Shown here: positions 1 through 9,941 of the stretch, piece by piece
Layout of the letters: each line of letters starts with the position of its first letter
Position numbering within the stretch: position 1 is the first letter of the stretch
Assembly (NCBI GenBank): GCA_018000995.1
Contig: JAGNIU010000026.1
Span: forward strand, 1-44,349
DNA length: 44,349 bases
DNA from: Bacteroidia bacterium
GTDB lineage: Bacteria > Bacteroidota > Bacteroidia > B-17B0 > Aurantibacillaceae
Direction of reading: 5' to 3'
The notes under the pieces: model-generated
Told to the model about the DNA's origin: nothing
Seen by the model: only the letters and a program-made list of their open reading frames with translations
The model's database searches: none
Made by a program: the position numbers and the translations under genes

Positions 1-792
1 GTAATAAGGAATAGCGTCTTTCATGAACCCGCGTAAATCATTTATACGCGTTTCATCACTAGGATGTGTACTTAAAATTTCAGGTGGGTTTTGTCCGCTG
101 CCGGCTTGCGACATACGTTCCCAAAAACTAATAGCTGCCATTGGATCGTAACCTGCCATTGCTGCAAAAATAATTCCCATTTTATCAGCTTCACTTTCGT
201 GACTGCGGCTGTATTTAAGCATACCTAATTGCGAACCAATACCAAATGATTGCAAAAATAAATCGTGAGTTAATTGTGGTTTAGTTTGTAATGCAGTAGA
301 AAGCACTGCACCGCCTAATTGAACCATCATTCCATTACTCATACGTTCGTTACCGTGTTGTGCAATAGCGTGGGCAATTTCGTGACCCATTACAACCGCT
401 AATCCACTTTCATCTTGTGTAACTGGTAATAAACCGGTGTAGACAACAACTTTACCACCGGGCATGCACCAGGCGTTAACAGTATTTTCATCTACAACAT
501 TAAAAGTCCAGGCAAAACCTTCAAGGTGCGAACTTAAACCTTTATCAGCATAATATTTTTCTACAGATTTTTGAATGCGGGTTCCAACTTTGCGGACTAA
601 ATCAACGCGAACGTCACCTGCAGGTAAAGGTTTATTTTCTGATAAAAATTTATCGTACTCGGTAAAGCTCATTTTATTCATTTCGCTATTCGAAATAACA
701 TTAAGTGAGCGACGACCGGTTACGGCGTTTTTGTGACAAGAAATAAATTGGAGTGAAAGAAGAGTACTAAGGAGAAAATAATTGATTTTCAT
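1..792 (-). CDS. M48 family metalloprotease lipoprotein (C-terminus beyond window)
   Basis: This is a zinc metalloprotease of the LoiP/YcaL-like M48 group, probably a lipoprotein involved in envelope protein quality control. The first 264 residues are visible; the gene runs off the window start with no stop. Residues 1-19 form a lipoprotein signal ending in SC (Cys19), followed by the VTGRRSL stretch typical of the family. The zinc motif HEIAH is at residues 137-141, and the third ligand lies in ESEAD at 199-203. The start ATG is four bases after the clpS stop, so the two genes probably share a transcript. The family and active site are seen directly; the substrate is unknown. Confidence 0.93.
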   Translation of the reverse strand, partial: MKINYFLLSTLLSLQFISCHKNAVTGRRSLNVISNSEMNKMSFTEYDKFLSENKPLPAGDVRVDLVRKVGTRIQKSVEKYYADKGLSSHLEGFAWTFNVVDENTVNAWCMPGGKVVVYTGLLPVTQDESGLAVVMGHEIAHAIAQHGNERMSNGMMVQLGGAVLSTALQTKPQLTHDLFLQSFGIGSQLGMLKYSRSHESEADKMGIIFAAMAGYDPMAAISFWERMSQAGSGQNPPEILSTHPSDETRINDLRGFMKDAIPYY

Positions 793-796
793 TATT

Positions 797-1078
797 CTAT
801 TCAATTTTGGCAGTTAAACCTCTTTCTAAAAGAGCTTCACACATTGGTTTTAGTTTTTTGAATTCTGCAGTTTTAACAGCGCATCTTCCGGCAAAGTGTA
901 CTAGGTAAGTACATTGCTCAGCTTGAATGGCATCGTGGCGACAAACTTTAATAAGACTATCTGTTACAAACTCAAATGTATTTACATCATCGTTATATAA
1001 AACCAGATTCTTTTCCTTTTCGGTTTTAAGCTTAACATCAGCCAACTCAATTTCCTGTAATTCGGTATTATTAAACAT
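797..1078 (-). CDS. clpS: ATP-dependent Clp protease adaptor ClpS
   Basis: ClpS is the N-recognin that delivers N-degron substrates to Clp ATPases. The 93-residue protein carries the family core: NLVLYNDDVNTFEFV, then a helix with QAEQC and the HFAGRCAV segment, in which the Asn-Asp-Asp loop and following residues form the N-degron pocket. An upstream in-frame ATG at 1114 would add 12 residues outside the family, so I prefer the internal Met encoded at 1076-1078. It lies directly upstream of the M48 gene on the minus strand. ClpC, a plausible partner, is encoded about 12 kb away in this window. Confidence 0.93.
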   Translation of the reverse strand: MFNNTELQEIELADVKLKTEKEKNLVLYNDDVNTFEFVTDSLIKVCRHDAIQAEQCTYLVHFAGRCAVKTAEFKKLKPMCEALLERGLTAKIE

Positions 1079-1111
1079 GGGGCGAAGGTAAGAAATTAAC
1101 CACATATAAGA

Positions 1112-1138
1112 CAAATCCTACCAGTTAAAAAAAACCAA
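1112..1138 (-). promoter_or_regulatory. Possible clpS promoter
   Basis: Read on the minus strand, a TTGG at about 1138-1135 is followed by TAGGATTTG at 1120-1112. This resembles the Bacteroidota -33 TTG and -7 TAnnTTTG pattern, with one extra base inside the -7 box. It lies about 34 bases before the clpS start. The match is imperfect. Confidence 0.3.
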
Positions 1139-1195
1139 TAAAAATGGTCGAAAATCATAGGAAAAAGCCTTCGGTTTTGGCTATATTTACTCTGT

Positions 1196-4048
1196 ATGCG
1201 CAGCCCCTTTGCCATAATAGTCTATATTCTGATTTCCGCTTTCATTAAAGCAGGCACTCCCTCCATCATCTTTAAAGAAAATAAAGGTCAGTGGCCTGAG
1301 AAAGTTTTGTTTGGGGCGGATATTTTTAATACCCAATTCTACATAAATAAAAACTCGTTCAATTATTGCGTTTACAGTTATGCCGATTTAAAAACAGGAG
1401 AAGAACTTCATCATACTTCGCTCGGAAAAAATTCTATTTTACACGGACATAATTATGAAGTGAATTTTGTTGGTGCTGATTTAAATAAAGTATCGAAATC
1501 AAAAGAACTACCTGAGTATTACAATTATTTTTTAGGGAATAATAAAAGTAAATGGGCTAATTATATCAAAGCTTATGGTAATCTACTGTTTAGTGAAATA
1601 TATGAAGGTGTTGATTTAAAAATATATAGTACTGCTAATTTAAAGTATGATTTTATTGTAAAGCCAGGAGGCAATGTAAATTCTTTAAAATTAAATTATA
1701 GATATGTTGACGCAATAGGATTAGTGAATAATGAACTCATCATTAAAACTTCAGTGGGAAATGTCATAGAAAAAGAGCCATTCGCTTATCAAATAATAAA
1801 TGGAAAACAAAAACAAGTGAAGTGTAAGTTCACTTTACTAAGCAATAACACTGTTGGTTTTGTTTTTACGGAAGGCTATAACAAGAACTACGAATTAGTG
1901 ATTGATCCCACTGTTATTGTATGTTCGTATTCTGGATCGTCTTCGTATTGCCTTAATTCCGGATGTACTAATGGTGAAAATGGGGAGATATTTACAATAA
2001 GTAGATGTGGTTCAGGTTACCAAACAACACTCGGAGCCTTTCAAGTTACTATTGGAGGCATTATTAATTACCTAGTTTCGGGTTACACAAAAACTGGTTC
2101 TTCTAAAATTTTCTCCACTTATATTGGAGGTGACTCTCTAGACGATCCATTTTGTATTGTTGCTAGAGAGAAAGAATTAGTAATAATGGGAAGAACCTGT
2201 TCGAAAAATTTTCCTACAACAACCGCAGCCTTTGACTCCACCTTTAATGGATTAACTGATATAGCCATAAGCAAACTAAACGTTACAGGGTCATCTTTAA
2301 TTGCTTCAACTTATGTTGGAGGAAATGCTCCAGAATGTAACAATTGGTTTGCTAATGTCACAGTGGGTGATTTCTATTTTTTTGGTGAATGCATTACGGA
2401 TTCATCTGGGAACGTATTTGCTATATCTAACACTCAGTCGTCAAATTTTCCTGTAACAACAGGAGCAATTGACACAATTCTAAATGGAGGTATTGACGCT
2501 TGTGTTTTTAAATTAGATAAAAATTTGAGTAATTTAGTTTGGAGTACTTATTTAGGTGGGAGTACAACTGAGGATGGAAAAAGCATTAGATTAGATGGGA
2601 ATGGTGGAGTGTATTGCTTAGGAACTACTAATAGTATTAATTTTCCAACTACCCCAGGATGCATATCGAATACCAAAATAGGCGGGTCTACTGACTATTT
2701 TATTACTCATATTAATGCTTTGGGAAATACAATTATAAATTCCACTTATGTTGGAACCACAGCTAATGATGTGGCATGTCTTTTAGATTTAGATGATAAT
2801 AACGATGTTTATTTTTGTGGCCAAACTAATAACCCATCTTTAATTATACCCACTTCTGGAGTTTATTCAAACACAAATGGCTATAATACTATATATAAAA
2901 TCAACTCTACTTTAAATAATATAGTTTTTAGAACGAAATACGGCAATCTTGTTTCTGGAAAATTTCCATACTTAATGACAAGTGCATTTAAGGTTGACAG
3001 TTGCGCTAATATTTATATTGCTGGCTTTGCAGATAACGTGCTACCTACAACATCTAATGCTTTCATGCCATATGGAGGTGGAACAAGGGATATATATGTG
3101 GGAGTTTTTAAAAACAATTGCTCTTCTCTTTTGTTTGCTTCGTTTTACGGTGGTCCCCAAACTGAACGTACTGATGGAGGTATTAGTCATTTTGATTCTA
3201 AGGGTGTACTGTATCAAGGGTTTTATGTTGATGGTGCAATTCCTACTACAACAAACGCATTTTCGCCAATTCAAAATGCGTCTGTAACAGATGAAGATGG
3301 CTTTTTAAAAATCGATCTTCAAACTCATATAAAGGCAGGTTCTTCTTATGGGGCAAATATTACAGGGTGTCCGCCGTTTAGTACTCAATTTGTAAGTACC
3401 ACCAATACTGGAACAAGTTATTGGGATTTAGGTGATGGAACAACAAGTACATTTGATACAATTTCACACACTTATAATAATTTAGGAACGTATAACGTAT
3501 TACTTGTAGTTACCGACACCAACACTTGTAATAGAACAGATTCAATAAAAAGTATTTTGAATGTAATTAACCCCACCACATTTGATTTAGGTGATGAAGT
3601 TTCAATTTGCATTAACAATCCAACGCAATTGATATCAAATGTAAGTGCAGTAACTTATTCGTGGAGTACAGGTCAAACAACACCTAACATTTTTGTAACA
3701 CAACCCGGCACTTACACTTTGACAATAAATAACGGAGGGTGTATTACTAGTGATGAAGTAAAGGTTGTAATTGGTGAGGAAAAACTTTCAGAGCGCTTTC
3801 CAAATGTAATCACACCAAACAGCGACAACATTAATGATTGGATTGATTTCATGAAGTACAACTTTGATGAAGTAGAATTTATTGTATTTGACAGATGGGG
3901 GAAAGAGCGCTACAAAATCACAAACATTACTGAACGTTGGAGTCCGGATGATTTAAACAACGGCACGTATTATTATGTCGCGAATTACAAATCGAGTTGT
4001 ACGGGTAAGTACGCGACTGATAAAGGATTTATAAGTGTGTTTAAGTAA
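1196..4048 (+). CDS. Giant exported SBBP/PKD protein with T9SS type B sorting domain (tandem copy 1)
   Basis: This 950-residue protein is predicted to be exported and placed on the cell surface by the type IX system. A signal peptide covers about residues 1-19. The DUF7948-like N-terminal module runs from KENKGQW near 27 to about 245 (NYFLGN and IDPTV are landmarks). SBBP-type beta-propeller repeats (STYLGG, FPTT, DIYV-like motifs) follow to about 720. A PKD domain (GCPPF to VTDTNTC) spans about 724-775, then an Ig-like segment (YSWSTGQ). The gliding-motility-associated type B sorting domain begins at SERFPNVITPN near 864. Its stop is followed at once by the ATG of the next copy. Its N-terminus is closest to copy 4. 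Likely an adhesin or surface-layer component, but the ligand is unknown. Confidence 0.9.
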   Translation: MRSPFAIIVYILISAFIKAGTPSIIFKENKGQWPEKVLFGADIFNTQFYINKNSFNYCVYSYADLKTGEELHHTSLGKNSILHGHNYEVNFVGADLNKVSKSKELPEYYNYFLGNNKSKWANYIKAYGNLLFSEIYEGVDLKIYSTANLKYDFIVKPGGNVNSLKLNYRYVDAIGLVNNELIIKTSVGNVIEKEPFAYQIINGKQKQVKCKFTLLSNNTVGFVFTEGYNKNYELVIDPTVIVCSYSGSSSYCLNSGCTNGENGEIFTISRCGSGYQTTLGAFQVTIGGIINYLVSGYTKTGSSKIFSTYIGGDSLDDPFCIVAREKELVIMGRTCSKNFPTTTAAFDSTFNGLTDIAISKLNVTGSSLIASTYVGGNAPECNNWFANVTVGDFYFFGECITDSSGNVFAISNTQSSNFPVTTGAIDTILNGGIDACVFKLDKNLSNLVWSTYLGGSTTEDGKSIRLDGNGGVYCLGTTNSINFPTTPGCISNTKIGGSTDYFITHINALGNTIINSTYVGTTANDVACLLDLDDNNDVYFCGQTNNPSLIIPTSGVYSNTNGYNTIYKINSTLNNIVFRTKYGNLVSGKFPYLMTSAFKVDSCANIYIAGFADNVLPTTSNAFMPYGGGTRDIYVGVFKNNCSSLLFASFYGGPQTERTDGGISHFDSKGVLYQGFYVDGAIPTTTNAFSPIQNASVTDEDGFLKIDLQTHIKAGSSYGANITGCPPFSTQFVSTTNTGTSYWDLGDGTTSTFDTISHTYNNLGTYNVLLVVTDTNTCNRTDSIKSILNVINPTTFDLGDEVSICINNPTQLISNVSAVTYSWSTGQTTPNIFVTQPGTYTLTINNGGCITSDEVKVVIGEEKLSERFPNVITPNSDNINDWIDFMKYNFDEVEFIVFDRWGKERYKITNITERWSPDDLNNGTYYYVANYKSSCTGKYATDKGFISVFK

Positions 4049-6976
4049 ATGAGGAATTTAGTATACATATTCGTTTTCCTAAACCTGCTGACAAATGCAG
4101 GTAACCCCTCCATTATCTTTAAAGAAAACAAAGGTCAGTGGCCCGAGAAAGTTTTATTTGGAACGGAAATATTAAATACAAAATTCTACGTCAACAAAAA
4201 CAGTTTCAATTATTGCGTTTATAACCCTGAGGAATACATTAAAATATTTGGAAGACATAAATCAGATGAAAAACCAAGCGTGGTTCACGGACATAATTAC
4301 GAAGTCACTTTTGTTGGTGCTGATTTAACTAAATTCATAAAAAAAGAAGAACAGTCCGACTATTACAATTATTTTTTAGGAAAAGACAGAAATAAATGGG
4401 CTAGCAACGTAAAAGCTTTTGGCAATGTATTGTTTAATGAAATTTATAAAGGAATAGATATAAAATTATACAGCAGCAATATTAATTTAAAATACGATTT
4501 CATCATAAAACCAAACGCAAACGTAAATTCAATTCAATTAAATTTTAACTATACTGATGGGATTGAAATTATAAATGATGAATTGGTAATTAATACCTCC
4601 GCGGGAAATATAATTGAAAAGGCACCTTATTCATATCAAATTATAAACGGAATAAAAAAACAAGTAAAATGTAAATATGCTTTGCTTAATAAAACTACAA
4701 TTGGTTTTTCCTTTCCAGAAGGATACAATAAAAATTACGAATTAATAATCGATCCGGTCGTTGTTGTCTGCTCTTATTCCGGCGCCACTTGTTATTCGTT
4801 TGGCGATTGTTGTACATATGATGCAAATGGAAATATTTATGTTGGAGCTGAAGCTGATTACGGCTATCCCTCAACTCCGGGGGCATTTCAGTTAAATAAC
4901 CAGACTACAACCACTGCCGGTTGGGGTCTTATTGATATTGTCATCTCGGTTTATAATAGTAACGGAACTTCTAAGATTTTTTCCACTTATTTAGGAGGCG
5001 ATTATGGTGACTGGCCCGGCGATATAATGGTCAAGAATAACGAAATTATAATTCTCGGTGGAACTTTGTCTGAAACTTATCCATGTACTTCAAACGCTTT
5101 TGATACAACTTTTAATTCCGTTGTAGGCACAGGTGATTACGACATTACCATTTCAAAATTAAACATGACGGGAACAACTTTGTTAGCGAGTACTTATATA
5201 GGAGGTACAAAAAGTGAAATCATAAACAATTTTAATGCAAGCAGTTGGTGGTGGGGTTGGGTCACGGGAGAAATGGAGTGTGACGATTCAGGAAATGTAT
5301 ATGTTATTGGATCTACAAACTCAAATAATTTTCCAGTCACTGCAGGCGTGATTTCACCTACGCTTCAAGGCACTAGTGATGCATATGTGTTTAAAATAGA
5401 TAATACATTAAGTAATCTGATATGGAGTACATATCTTGGAGGCTCCTTAAACGAGAATGGAACCTCTATTAAGTTAGACGGTTCAGGTGGTGTATATTGC
5501 TATGGAAGTACAAGCAGTGCTAACTTTCCAACAACAGTTGGTGCGTACAACACAACAAAGAACGGATTTGGAACGAATGCTGATTTATATATTTCACACA
5601 TTAATTCTACAGGAACAGCTTTTATATCTTCTACATTTTTGGGAACAAATGTTCAAGACTATTCAGGATTAATGAATCTTGATAAAAACAATAATGTGTA
5701 TTTAACCGCTAACTTAAGTTCAACATCTTCGTTTACTCCAAGTTCAGGAACATATAGCAATCCTAATGGTTACAATTGTATTTATAAATTAAACACATCC
5801 TTATCGAGTTTGGCTTTTAAAACAAAATTCGGTTTTCCACCGCTGCCAGTATTACCGACCCCAAGCCCTAATTTGTTTTTTTCAGCATTAAAAATCGACA
5901 GCTGTGAAAATATTTATATTGGAGGATTTGCCGCAAATATGCTACCTACAACCCCTAATGCTCTACAACCATATGGAGGGGGATCAACTGATCTCTATAT
6001 TGCGCAGTTCAAACAAAATTGTTCTTCCTTAGCCTTTGCCTCTTTTTTTGGAGGAGCTACAAATATAAGTTGGAGTTCATCCAACACTGGCGAATCAACT
6101 GGTTTATCAGATTTTGACAATAAAGGATATTATTATAGCTCTGTTGGTATTCCAGGCGGATTACCCGTAACACCAAACGCTTATGCAACAACACCTGTTA
6201 ACACTTCCACTCTTTATCCTTCAAATGACGCGTTTGTAAAAATTGATATGCAGTCACATATTAATGCATCCTCTTCTTACGGTGGGAATATTACGGGTTG
6301 TCCACCTTTTAGTACGCATTTTGTTAGCACAACAAATACAGGAACCAGTTATTGGGATTTAGGAGATGGAACAACCACAAATTTTGATACCATTACACAT
6401 ACGTATAATAATTTAGGAACATATAACGTACTGCTCGTTGTAACAGATACCAATACATGTCAGAGAACCGATTCTATAAAAAGCATTTTAAATGTAATTA
6501 ACCCAACTGAATTTAATTTAGAGGATGTTCAAACTTGTTTAAACACTCCGTCTTTATTGCAAGCAAATGTAAGCGCAGTAACTTATAGTTGGAGTACAGG
6601 ACAAACCACTCCAAATATTTACGTGAACCAATTAGGCTCTTATACCTTAACCATTAATAATGGCGGTTGCAATAGTAGTGATGTTGTAAATGTTGTATTA
6701 GGAGAGTTAAAATTATCCGAAAGATTCCCCAATGTAATAACACCAAACGGCGATAATATAAATGATTGGATTGATTTTATAAATTACAATTTTGACGAAG
6801 TAGAATTTTACGTGTACGACAGATGGGGTAGGGAACGTTACAAAATTACCAAACCGGATGAAAAATGGAACCCGAATGATTTGGATAACGGAACCTATTA
6901 TTACGTTGCTAATTATAAATCAAGTTGTACCGGAAAATTTGGGACTGATAAAGGATTTATAAGTGTGTTTAAGTAG
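4049..6976 (+). CDS. Giant exported SBBP/PKD protein with T9SS type B sorting domain (tandem copy 2)
   Basis: This 975-residue paralogue has the same domain order as its neighbours: signal peptide (about 1-18), DUF7948-like module from KENKGQW near 24 to IDPVV near 234, SBBP propeller repeats, PKD domain from about 749, Ig-like YSWSTGQ segment, and type B sorting domain from about 890. The ATG directly abuts the TAA of copy 1 with no spacer, so the two are almost certainly co-transcribed, possibly with translational coupling. Its C-terminal 130 residues are nearly identical to copy 4, while its N-terminus differs more. It is followed by a pair of REP-like palindromes. Surface function is inferred from the sorting domain. 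Confidence 0.9.
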   Translation: MRNLVYIFVFLNLLTNAGNPSIIFKENKGQWPEKVLFGTEILNTKFYVNKNSFNYCVYNPEEYIKIFGRHKSDEKPSVVHGHNYEVTFVGADLTKFIKKEEQSDYYNYFLGKDRNKWASNVKAFGNVLFNEIYKGIDIKLYSSNINLKYDFIIKPNANVNSIQLNFNYTDGIEIINDELVINTSAGNIIEKAPYSYQIINGIKKQVKCKYALLNKTTIGFSFPEGYNKNYELIIDPVVVVCSYSGATCYSFGDCCTYDANGNIYVGAEADYGYPSTPGAFQLNNQTTTTAGWGLIDIVISVYNSNGTSKIFSTYLGGDYGDWPGDIMVKNNEIIILGGTLSETYPCTSNAFDTTFNSVVGTGDYDITISKLNMTGTTLLASTYIGGTKSEIINNFNASSWWWGWVTGEMECDDSGNVYVIGSTNSNNFPVTAGVISPTLQGTSDAYVFKIDNTLSNLIWSTYLGGSLNENGTSIKLDGSGGVYCYGSTSSANFPTTVGAYNTTKNGFGTNADLYISHINSTGTAFISSTFLGTNVQDYSGLMNLDKNNNVYLTANLSSTSSFTPSSGTYSNPNGYNCIYKLNTSLSSLAFKTKFGFPPLPVLPTPSPNLFFSALKIDSCENIYIGGFAANMLPTTPNALQPYGGGSTDLYIAQFKQNCSSLAFASFFGGATNISWSSSNTGESTGLSDFDNKGYYYSSVGIPGGLPVTPNAYATTPVNTSTLYPSNDAFVKIDMQSHINASSSYGGNITGCPPFSTHFVSTTNTGTSYWDLGDGTTTNFDTITHTYNNLGTYNVLLVVTDTNTCQRTDSIKSILNVINPTEFNLEDVQTCLNTPSLLQANVSAVTYSWSTGQTTPNIYVNQLGSYTLTINNGGCNSSDVVNVVLGELKLSERFPNVITPNGDNINDWIDFINYNFDEVEFYVYDRWGRERYKITKPDEKWNPNDLDNGTYYYVANYKSSCTGKFGTDKGFISVFK

Positions 6977-6983
6977 ACAGGAA

Positions 6984-7066
6984 GGTGGTTTCGACAAGCT
7001 CAACCACCGCGTGTTATAAACAGATTTTATGTAGGCGGATTAGGTGCCTGAGCTTGTCGAAGGCAC
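6984..7066. repeat. REP-like palindrome pair, locus A
   Basis: There are two opposed palindromes. The first (6984-7008) has arms GGTGGTT and AACCACC around a TCGACAAGCTC core. The second (7043-7066) has arms GTGCCT and AGGCAC around the reverse complement of nearly the same core. They lie between tandem copies 2 and 3, at a junction that is a zero-spacing TAAATG between copies 1-2 and 3-4. This suggests a later insertion. The layout is that of a bacterial interspersed mosaic element. Confidence 0.8.
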
Positions 7067-7076
7067 TGAATTAAAA

Positions 7077-9941
7077 ATGAAAAAAGTAGTTTACATATTT
7101 ATTCTCTTCTGCTTTCTCTCGAAGGCGAAGACTCCTTCTATAGTTTTTAAAGAAAATAAAGGTCAGTGGCCTGAGAAAGTTTTGTTTGGAGCAGAGTTTT
7201 TGAATACTAAGTTTTATGTAAACAAGAATTCGTTTAATTACTGCGTTTACAATTACGAAGACCTTGCAAAAGTAAACCCAAGAAATCGCGAAGAGAAATC
7301 AGTAATTCACGGACATAATTATGAAGTTAATTTTATTGATGCTGATTTAACTTCGTTTGTCACAAAAAACAATTTAACTGAATACTATAATTATTTTTTA
7401 GGGAACGACAGAAAAAAATGGGCGAGTAAAGTAAAAGCGAGTAAGACTTTAGAATTTAAAGAAGTTTATAATGGAATTAGTCTTAACGTGTACAGTAATG
7501 CAGTCAATTTAAAATACGATTTTGTTATTTCACCAAATGCAGACCCCAATCAAATTAGACTTAATTACAATTACGTTGACGGCATTGAAATAAGAAATAA
7601 AGAATTGGTTATTAAAACATCTGTTGGAGAAATCATAGAAAAAGAACCAATAGCTTATCAACTAATAAACGGGAAGAAAATAAACATAAATTGTAAATAT
7701 GATTTATCAGACAACAACACCATTAGTTTTATTTTCCCAAACGGTTATAATAAGAATTACGAATTAGTGATTGATCCCGTTGTGGTTGCCTGTTCATACT
7801 CAGGTTCATCTGTTTTTGGGTATGGTAATTCGTGTACTTATGACTCTAACGGTTATATTTACACAGCTGGTGGTTCTGGAATTGGATACCCTACTACAAC
7901 AGGAGCTTTTCAAATTAATGCAGCAAGTTCATATGATATTGTTATAAGCGCTTTCAACAGCAATGGAACAGCAAAATTATTTTCTACCTTTTTAGGTAGC
8001 ACCGGTGGTGAAGGAGCGATTGATATGCATGTTTCAAATACTGAAATTACTATACTCGGTTATAGTGACTCAAGTGATTATCCTGTAACAAAAAACGCAT
8101 TTGATACAATCCTTAATGGCGATAACGATATTATTATAAGTAAACTTGATAAAACAGGCTCTAATCTTATTGCCTCCACTTTCGTTGGAGGTTCCTTAAA
8201 AGAAATTGTTGGACAGTTTGCACCAGGAGGCTATCCATCTATTGGTGCAGAGATGATTGTGGATTCACAAAAAAATGTTTTTGTGGTGGCAAACACAATA
8301 TCAAATGATTTTCCGGTTACAGCCGGAGTACTTTCTTCAACACTTTCAGGAGTAAGCGACGCAGTTGTTTTTAAAATGGATTCAATACTCAGTACAATGG
8401 TATGGAGTACTTATTTAGGAGGCATTGGAAAAGAAGACGGATTAAATATCAGACCTGATGGATTAGGTGGTGTGTTTTTAGCAGGAACAACAACAAGTAC
8501 AAACTTTCCTGTTACATCCGGAGCTTATCAAACAGTAAAAAATAGTCCGAATTTTGAAGACATGTTTGTTTCTCACTTAAACAACATCGGTACTTCATTA
8601 ATTGCTTCTACATATTTGGGCACGGTTACAAATGATATTGGTTATTTAATGGATGTGGATCCTTTTTACAATGTTTATATATGCGGACATATTGCAAGTT
8701 CAAGTTTTTTAGTTCCGACTGCTGGAACTTATAGTACAGTTAATAGTAGTAATGCTATTTATAAATTAGATTCTTCATTAAGCACATTAGGTTTTAAAAC
8801 AAAATTTGGTCCGCAAAACTCGCGATTATATTATACCGCTTTTAGAGTAGATAGTTGCTCCAATATTTATGTAACCGGTATGGCCTATTCAGGATACGCA
8901 ACTACACCGGATAGATTCCAAGGTTTTGGTGGTGGCCCAACAGATATGTATATGGCAGTTTTCAATTCTAATTGTTCATCGTTGAGATTTGCATCTTACT
9001 ATGGAGGAAACGCACCACCACCAACAGGATTTAGTTCTGTAGGAGAACAAGCTTGGGGAATAAGTCATTTTGATTCGAGAGGCACATTATACATGGCAAT
9101 TGCAGCCAGCGAAAATTTACCTACAACACCGGGAGCTTACAGCCCCATTTATTCAAATACAACAACCGCTGTAAGAATTTATAACGATGCATTTTTAAAA
9201 GCAGATATGGGAACTTTTGTAAATGCAAATTCTTCCTATGGCTCAAATATAATTGGTTGTCCGCCACCCTTTACAGCTAATTTTGTTAGTACAACAAATT
9301 TAGGAACTACTTACTGGAACTTTGGGGATGGTAATACAAGTACATCCGACACCATTTCTCACACCTATACAAATCTTGGAACTTATAATGTATTGCTTGT
9401 TGTTACCGATACAGCAACTTGTAACAAAACCGATTCCATAAAAAGTGTTTTAAGTGTAATTAATCCAACAGTGTTCGATTTAGGTGATGATATTTACAAA
9501 TGTTCTAACTCTCCTGCAATACTAAAAGCAAATGTGTCAGCTGTTTCTTATTCGTGGAGTACGGGACAAACTTTTCCGAATATTTCTGTAAATACGCCTG
9601 GCACTTACACTTTAACCATCTTTAATGGCGGTTGTTATAGCAGTGATGTGGTAACTGTTTTAATTGGAGAAGATGTTTTAGGAGAAAGATTTCCAAACGT
9701 AATTACACCTAATAATGATGGCGTTAATGATTATGTGGATTTTACAAAATATAAATTCGGAGAAGTGGAATTTACTTTGTTCGACCGTTGGGGAAAGCAA
9801 CGTTATGCAACAACTAATCCCACAGAAAAATGGTTACCTGAAGATTTAAATAACGGAACTTATTATTATGTTATAAATTACCAATCCAATTGTACAGGTA
9901 AACACAGTACAGCAAAAGGATTTATAAGTATTTTTAAATAA
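7077..9941 (+). CDS. Giant exported SBBP/PKD protein with T9SS type B sorting domain (tandem copy 3)
   Basis: This 954-residue copy starts at the ATG at 7077, giving a clean signal peptide (MKKVVYIFILFCFL). An in-frame GTG at 7044 would add 11 residues but lies inside the REP-like palindrome, so I rejected it. Domains: DUF7948-like module from KENKGQW near 25 to IDPVV near 232, SBBP propeller repeats, a PKD domain from about 727, an Ig-like segment, and a type B sorting domain from about 870 (GERFPNVITPN). It is the most diverged copy in the C-terminal domain. Its TAA abuts the ATG of copy 4. It is probably a T9SS-exported surface protein of unknown binding target. Confidence 0.9.
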   Translation: MKKVVYIFILFCFLSKAKTPSIVFKENKGQWPEKVLFGAEFLNTKFYVNKNSFNYCVYNYEDLAKVNPRNREEKSVIHGHNYEVNFIDADLTSFVTKNNLTEYYNYFLGNDRKKWASKVKASKTLEFKEVYNGISLNVYSNAVNLKYDFVISPNADPNQIRLNYNYVDGIEIRNKELVIKTSVGEIIEKEPIAYQLINGKKININCKYDLSDNNTISFIFPNGYNKNYELVIDPVVVACSYSGSSVFGYGNSCTYDSNGYIYTAGGSGIGYPTTTGAFQINAASSYDIVISAFNSNGTAKLFSTFLGSTGGEGAIDMHVSNTEITILGYSDSSDYPVTKNAFDTILNGDNDIIISKLDKTGSNLIASTFVGGSLKEIVGQFAPGGYPSIGAEMIVDSQKNVFVVANTISNDFPVTAGVLSSTLSGVSDAVVFKMDSILSTMVWSTYLGGIGKEDGLNIRPDGLGGVFLAGTTTSTNFPVTSGAYQTVKNSPNFEDMFVSHLNNIGTSLIASTYLGTVTNDIGYLMDVDPFYNVYICGHIASSSFLVPTAGTYSTVNSSNAIYKLDSSLSTLGFKTKFGPQNSRLYYTAFRVDSCSNIYVTGMAYSGYATTPDRFQGFGGGPTDMYMAVFNSNCSSLRFASYYGGNAPPPTGFSSVGEQAWGISHFDSRGTLYMAIAASENLPTTPGAYSPIYSNTTTAVRIYNDAFLKADMGTFVNANSSYGSNIIGCPPPFTANFVSTTNLGTTYWNFGDGNTSTSDTISHTYTNLGTYNVLLVVTDTATCNKTDSIKSVLSVINPTVFDLGDDIYKCSNSPAILKANVSAVSYSWSTGQTFPNISVNTPGTYTLTIFNGGCYSSDVVTVLIGEDVLGERFPNVITPNNDGVNDYVDFTKYKFGEVEFTLFDRWGKQRYATTNPTEKWLPEDLNNGTYYYVINYQSNCTGKHSTAKGFISIFK

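Noticed and set aside
1182..1189. -7 box TATATTTA before tandem copy 1
   Set aside because: It matches five of six consensus bases but has no -33 TTG at the right distance, so I did not list it as a promoter.
7044..7076. GTG start adding 11 residues to tandem copy 3
   Set aside because: It lies inside a REP-like palindrome and would precede a clean signal peptide that begins at the ATG at 7077.
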